Shown here: piece after piece, positions 61,483 through 64,000 of the stretch
Position numbering within the stretch: the first letter of the stretch is position 1
Layout of the letters: every line of letters starts with the position of its first letter
Assembly (NCBI RefSeq): GCF_014647835.1
Contig: NZ_BMPY01000008.1
Coordinates: 62,001-126,000 of the forward strand
Length of the DNA stretch: 64,000 nucleotides
From: Microbispora rosea subsp. aerata
GTDB lineage: Bacteria > Actinomycetota > Actinomycetes > Streptosporangiales > Streptosporangiaceae
Direction: 5' to 3'
Notes under the pieces: generated by a model
The model's database searches: none
What the model was told of the DNA's origin: nothing
Seen by the model: only the letters and a program-made list of their open reading frames with translations
Program-made: the position numbers and the translations under genes

Positions 61483-64000
61483 ATGGCGATCGACAGTCCC
61501 GGTGCGCGCCACAGCGGTCTGCGCCTCCAGGTCCTCGGGCCGGTGACCGCCTGGGTGGAGGATCGGCAGGTGAACACGGGGCCGCCGCTGCAACAGGCCG
61601 CCCTCTGGGTGCTCGCCACGCAGGCCGGCCGTGCCGTCACGAAGGACAGGCTCATCGGCGCCCTGTGGGGTGACGCCGCCCCGAAGACCGCCGAGCAGAG
61701 CCTCTACACGTACGTGGCCGGGCTGAGGCGGCTGCTCGAACCGGGGCGGGGCAGGCGCGGGCCGTTCACGCTGCTGACCAACGCGGCGCAGGGCTACTGC
61801 CTGGCGCGGGACGCGTGCCGGTCCGACGCCGACGACTTCGAGCAGCGCTTCGCGGAGGCCCGCCGCTACCAGGCCAAGGAAGATCTCCTCGCCTGGCTGC
61901 GCGAGCTGGAGGCCGCGCTGGGGCTGTGGGCGGGCCCCGCCCTCGGCGGCCTTCCCGGCCCCTTCTGCGCGGCCGAGCGGGCCCGGCTGGAGGGCATGCG
62001 CCTGACGGCGCGGGAGGACCACGCCGACGCCCTGCTGCGGCTCGGCCGCCACCAGGAGTCGCTCGACGCGCTCACCGCCCTGACCGCGGAGGCCCCGCTG
62101 CGGGAACGCGCCCGGGAGCTGCTCATGCTCGCGCTCTACCGCTGCGGGCGGCAGGCGGAGGCGCTGGAGGTCTTCCACGACACCAGGCGTCTGCTCTCCG
62201 AACGGCTCGGCGTCGACCCCTGCGAGTCACTGCGCCGGACCTACGAGCTCATCCTGCGCGCCGACCCCTCCCTCGGGGCGGCGCCGTCGGCGAGGGCGGT
62301 CGTCTCCTCCGGGGAGGCCGTACGGCCGCGTCAGCTCCCGCGCGATCCGCAGATCTTCGTGGGGCGGACCGAGCCGCTGGTGCGCCTGCGCGCGCTGCTC
62401 GCGCCCTGGGACGGCAGCCTTCCGCAGGCGGTGGTGGCCGTCACCGGCACGGCGGGAGCGGGGAAGTCCACCCTCGCCGTACGCGCCGCGCACGCGGTCA
62501 GCGATCACTATCCGGACGGCCAGCTGTACCTCAACATGCTCGGGGCGACCCCGGGAGTCGGGCGGCTGAACCCCCTCGACCTGCTCGGCAGGCTGCTGCG
62601 CGGTCTCGGGGTGAGCCCCACGGCGGTCCCGTCCGACCCGGACGAGGCCGCGACCATGCTCAGGGACCGCCTGGCGGGCCGGCGGACCCTGATCGTGCTG
62701 GACGACGCGTCCGGCCCGGAACAGGTCCGCCCGCTGCTGGGCCTGCCGGCCGGGAACGCCCTGCTCGTGACGAGCCGGGAGTCGTTCGCGGTGGCCGACG
62801 ACTGCGTCCAGATCGTGCTCGGCAGGATGCGGCGGTCGGAAGCGGTCGCCATGCTGGCGAAGCTGGTCGGCGCCGAGCGCGTCGCCGCCGAACCGGCCGT
62901 CGCCGCCGAGCTCGTGGACCTGTGCGGGGGCCTGCCCCTCGCCCTCCGCCTCGCGGCGGCGCGCCTGTCGGAGAACCGCTACGCCCCGCTGTCCGACCTC
63001 GCCGCACGCCTGCGCGACGAACGGCGGGCGCTGCTCGAGCTGGAGTCGGGCGACCTCGCGGTGCGCGCCAGCCTCCAGCTCAGCTACGACGTGCTCGCGG
63101 GGAGCGGGCGCGAGCTCGACCGTACGGCGGCCGCGGCCCTGTGCCGTCTGGGCGTCCTGCGGACGCCGGACGTCACGCCGGAGGTGGTCGCGGCCCTTCT
63201 CGACGTGCCACGGGACGTGGCGGGCAGAGCGGTGGGCCGCCTGTTCCGCGCGCACCTGGCCGAACCGGGCGACCACGGCCGCTTCCGCCTGCACGACCTG
63301 GTCCGGCTGTTCGCCATGGAGCTGGCGGAGCGGCACCTGAGCGAGCGCGAGCGGGCCGAGGCGCTCGACCGCGTCGTCGGCCTGTACGGCCGGAGCGTAC
63401 GGCTCGCTCTGCGGTTGCTCGACCCCCACCGCACGCACCCTCCGCACGACTTCGCCGACTGCGAGCCGTTCACGCTCACGGAGACCGTGGACGCGCGCGA
63501 GTGGGTGGAGCGCGAACGCGCGAACATCAACGCCCTGGCGGCCCAGGCGATGGCCTCGCCGATCCCCTCCCTCGCGCGCTCCGGCGCCCACCTGGGCTTC
63601 TGCTGCCAATGGCCCTACACCTTCATCGGGCACTACAACGACATCGTGACCCTGGGCCGTCAGGCGATCGACGTGGGCGAGCGGCTCGCGGACCGGGAGA
63701 TCTCCGCCCTGGCGCAGGGACACGTCGCCCTGGGGCTGACCCCGGCGGGACGCTTCGAGGAGGCGCTCGTATATCAGCGCGCCGAGGTGGACCTGCGCCG
63801 TACGGTCGGGGATCCCTTCGCGCGGATGCGGGCCCTGGGCAACCTCGTCGTCGTGCTCAACGGGCTGCGCAGGCACGAGGAGGCGCTGCCCTCGGCACGC
63901 GAGCAGCGGAGCATCGCCAGGGAGATCGGGGCGGCGGTGGGCGAGCGGCACGCCCTCACGGGCATCGCCTCGGCGCAGTTCGGTCTCGGCCGGCTCTCCG
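61483..64000 (+). CDS. AfsR-like SARP regulator with NB-ARC and TPR domains (copy 2, 3' cut by window edge)
   Basis: ATG at 61483 is preceded by AAGGGGGG, and the frame stays open to the window end (about 839 codons). It begins MAIDSPGARHSGLRLQVLGP and repeats the layout of copy 1: TAEQSLYTYVAGLRRLLEP, a BTAD domain, Walker A GTAGAGKSTL near residue 321-330, TLIVLDDA, GGLPLALRLAAARL and TPR repeats. The two copies align through the visible length, which points to tandem duplication. The C-terminal end is missing. Confidence 0.9.
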   Translation, partial: MAIDSPGARHSGLRLQVLGPVTAWVEDRQVNTGPPLQQAALWVLATQAGRAVTKDRLIGALWGDAAPKTAEQSLYTYVAGLRRLLEPGRGRRGPFTLLTNAAQGYCLARDACRSDADDFEQRFAEARRYQAKEDLLAWLRELEAALGLWAGPALGGLPGPFCAAERARLEGMRLTAREDHADALLRLGRHQESLDALTALTAEAPLRERARELLMLALYRCGRQAEALEVFHDTRRLLSERLGVDPCESLRRTYELILRADPSLGAAPSARAVVSSGEAVRPRQLPRDPQIFVGRTEPLVRLRALLAPWDGSLPQAVVAVTGTAGAGKSTLAVRAAHAVSDHYPDGQLYLNMLGATPGVGRLNPLDLLGRLLRGLGVSPTAVPSDPDEAATMLRDRLAGRRTLIVLDDASGPEQVRPLLGLPAGNALLVTSRESFAVADDCVQIVLGRMRRSEAVAMLAKLVGAERVAAEPAVAAELVDLCGGLPLALRLAAARLSENRYAPLSDLAARLRDERRALLELESGDLAVRASLQLSYDVLAGSGRELDRTAAAALCRLGVLRTPDVTPEVVAALLDVPRDVAGRAVGRLFRAHLAEPGDHGRFRLHDLVRLFAMELAERHLSERERAEALDRVVGLYGRSVRLALRLLDPHRTHPPHDFADCEPFTLTETVDAREWVERERANINALAAQAMASPIPSLARSGAHLGFCCQWPYTFIGHYNDIVTLGRQAIDVGERLADREISALAQGHVALGLTPAGRFEEALVYQRAEVDLRRTVGDPFARMRALGNLVVVLNGLRRHEEALPSAREQRSIAREIGAAVGERHALTGIASAQFGLGRLS

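Overview
The window is very GC-rich chromosomal DNA from an actinomycete, most likely a member of the Streptosporangiaceae (Nonomuraea/Streptosporangium-like). The evidence is the frequent GTG and TTG starts, the SARP/AfsR regulators, the NarL-type two-component systems and the gene order. The order lipB-lipA-DUF4191-RDD-glnA ... glnE ... glnA2-nadE ... panB ... map resembles what I recall of the Streptomyces glnA-glnE-nadE-panB region, with several accessory blocks inserted. Family calls come from reading motifs; no database search was possible.

Layout. 1-4.8 kb: lipoate genes (lipB, lipA) with a TIGR01777 protein, an S51 peptidase, a DUF4191 protein and a methyltransferase. 4.9-7.2 kb: a leftward ArsB/NhaD-type permease set with a CBS protein and a KhtT-like regulatory domain. 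7.4-9.2 kb: a NarL-type two-component system. 9.2-12.4 kb: RDD protein, membrane protein and glnA, which is preceded by a complete GlnR operator. 12.7-16.7 kb: a graspetide (ATP-grasp RiPP) operon tgmA-tgmB-tgmC with a divergent XRE/TPR regulator; the precursor is 84 aa and a paired palindromic operator candidate lies upstream. 17.3-24 kb: secreted protein, methyltransferase, hemerythrin, SigJ-type ECF sigma factor, FMN reductase, SnoaL-like protein and a repeat-bearing membrane protein. 24.3-31.7 kb: glnE, an amidotransferase, a hydrolase, a thioesterase-like protein and glnA2, which has a GlnR half-operator.

31.9-40.3 kb: two paralogous multi-TM histidine kinases flank an ArsR/MFS pair with a clear operator. 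They are followed by a chimeric regulator, SARP (winged helix plus BTAD) fused to a NarL-type receiver and LuxR domain. 40.4-47.5 kb: nadE, a TetR/MFS resistance-type pair, a second MFS and panB. 47.5-53.1 kb: a trans-sulfuration PLP enzyme, an NADPH:F420 reductase-like protein, a secreted lipase, small hypotheticals and map. 53.2-55.8 kb: copper genes copC and copD/ctaG.

55.9-57.4 kb is the most novel-looking locus: an XRE+TPR regulator divergent from an unlisted 44-codon gene for a signal-peptide-bearing peptide ending in AEFSWCC. The layout resembles RRNPP peptide quorum sensing. A 1.1-kb regulatory stretch with a 21-bp palindrome follows, then two tandem AfsR-like regulators; the second runs off the right edge.

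Nitrogen control links several genes. glnA carries the adenylylation tyrosine and glnE encodes the adenylyltransferase. glnA2 lacks that tyrosine. Both synthetase genes have GlnR-type boxes.
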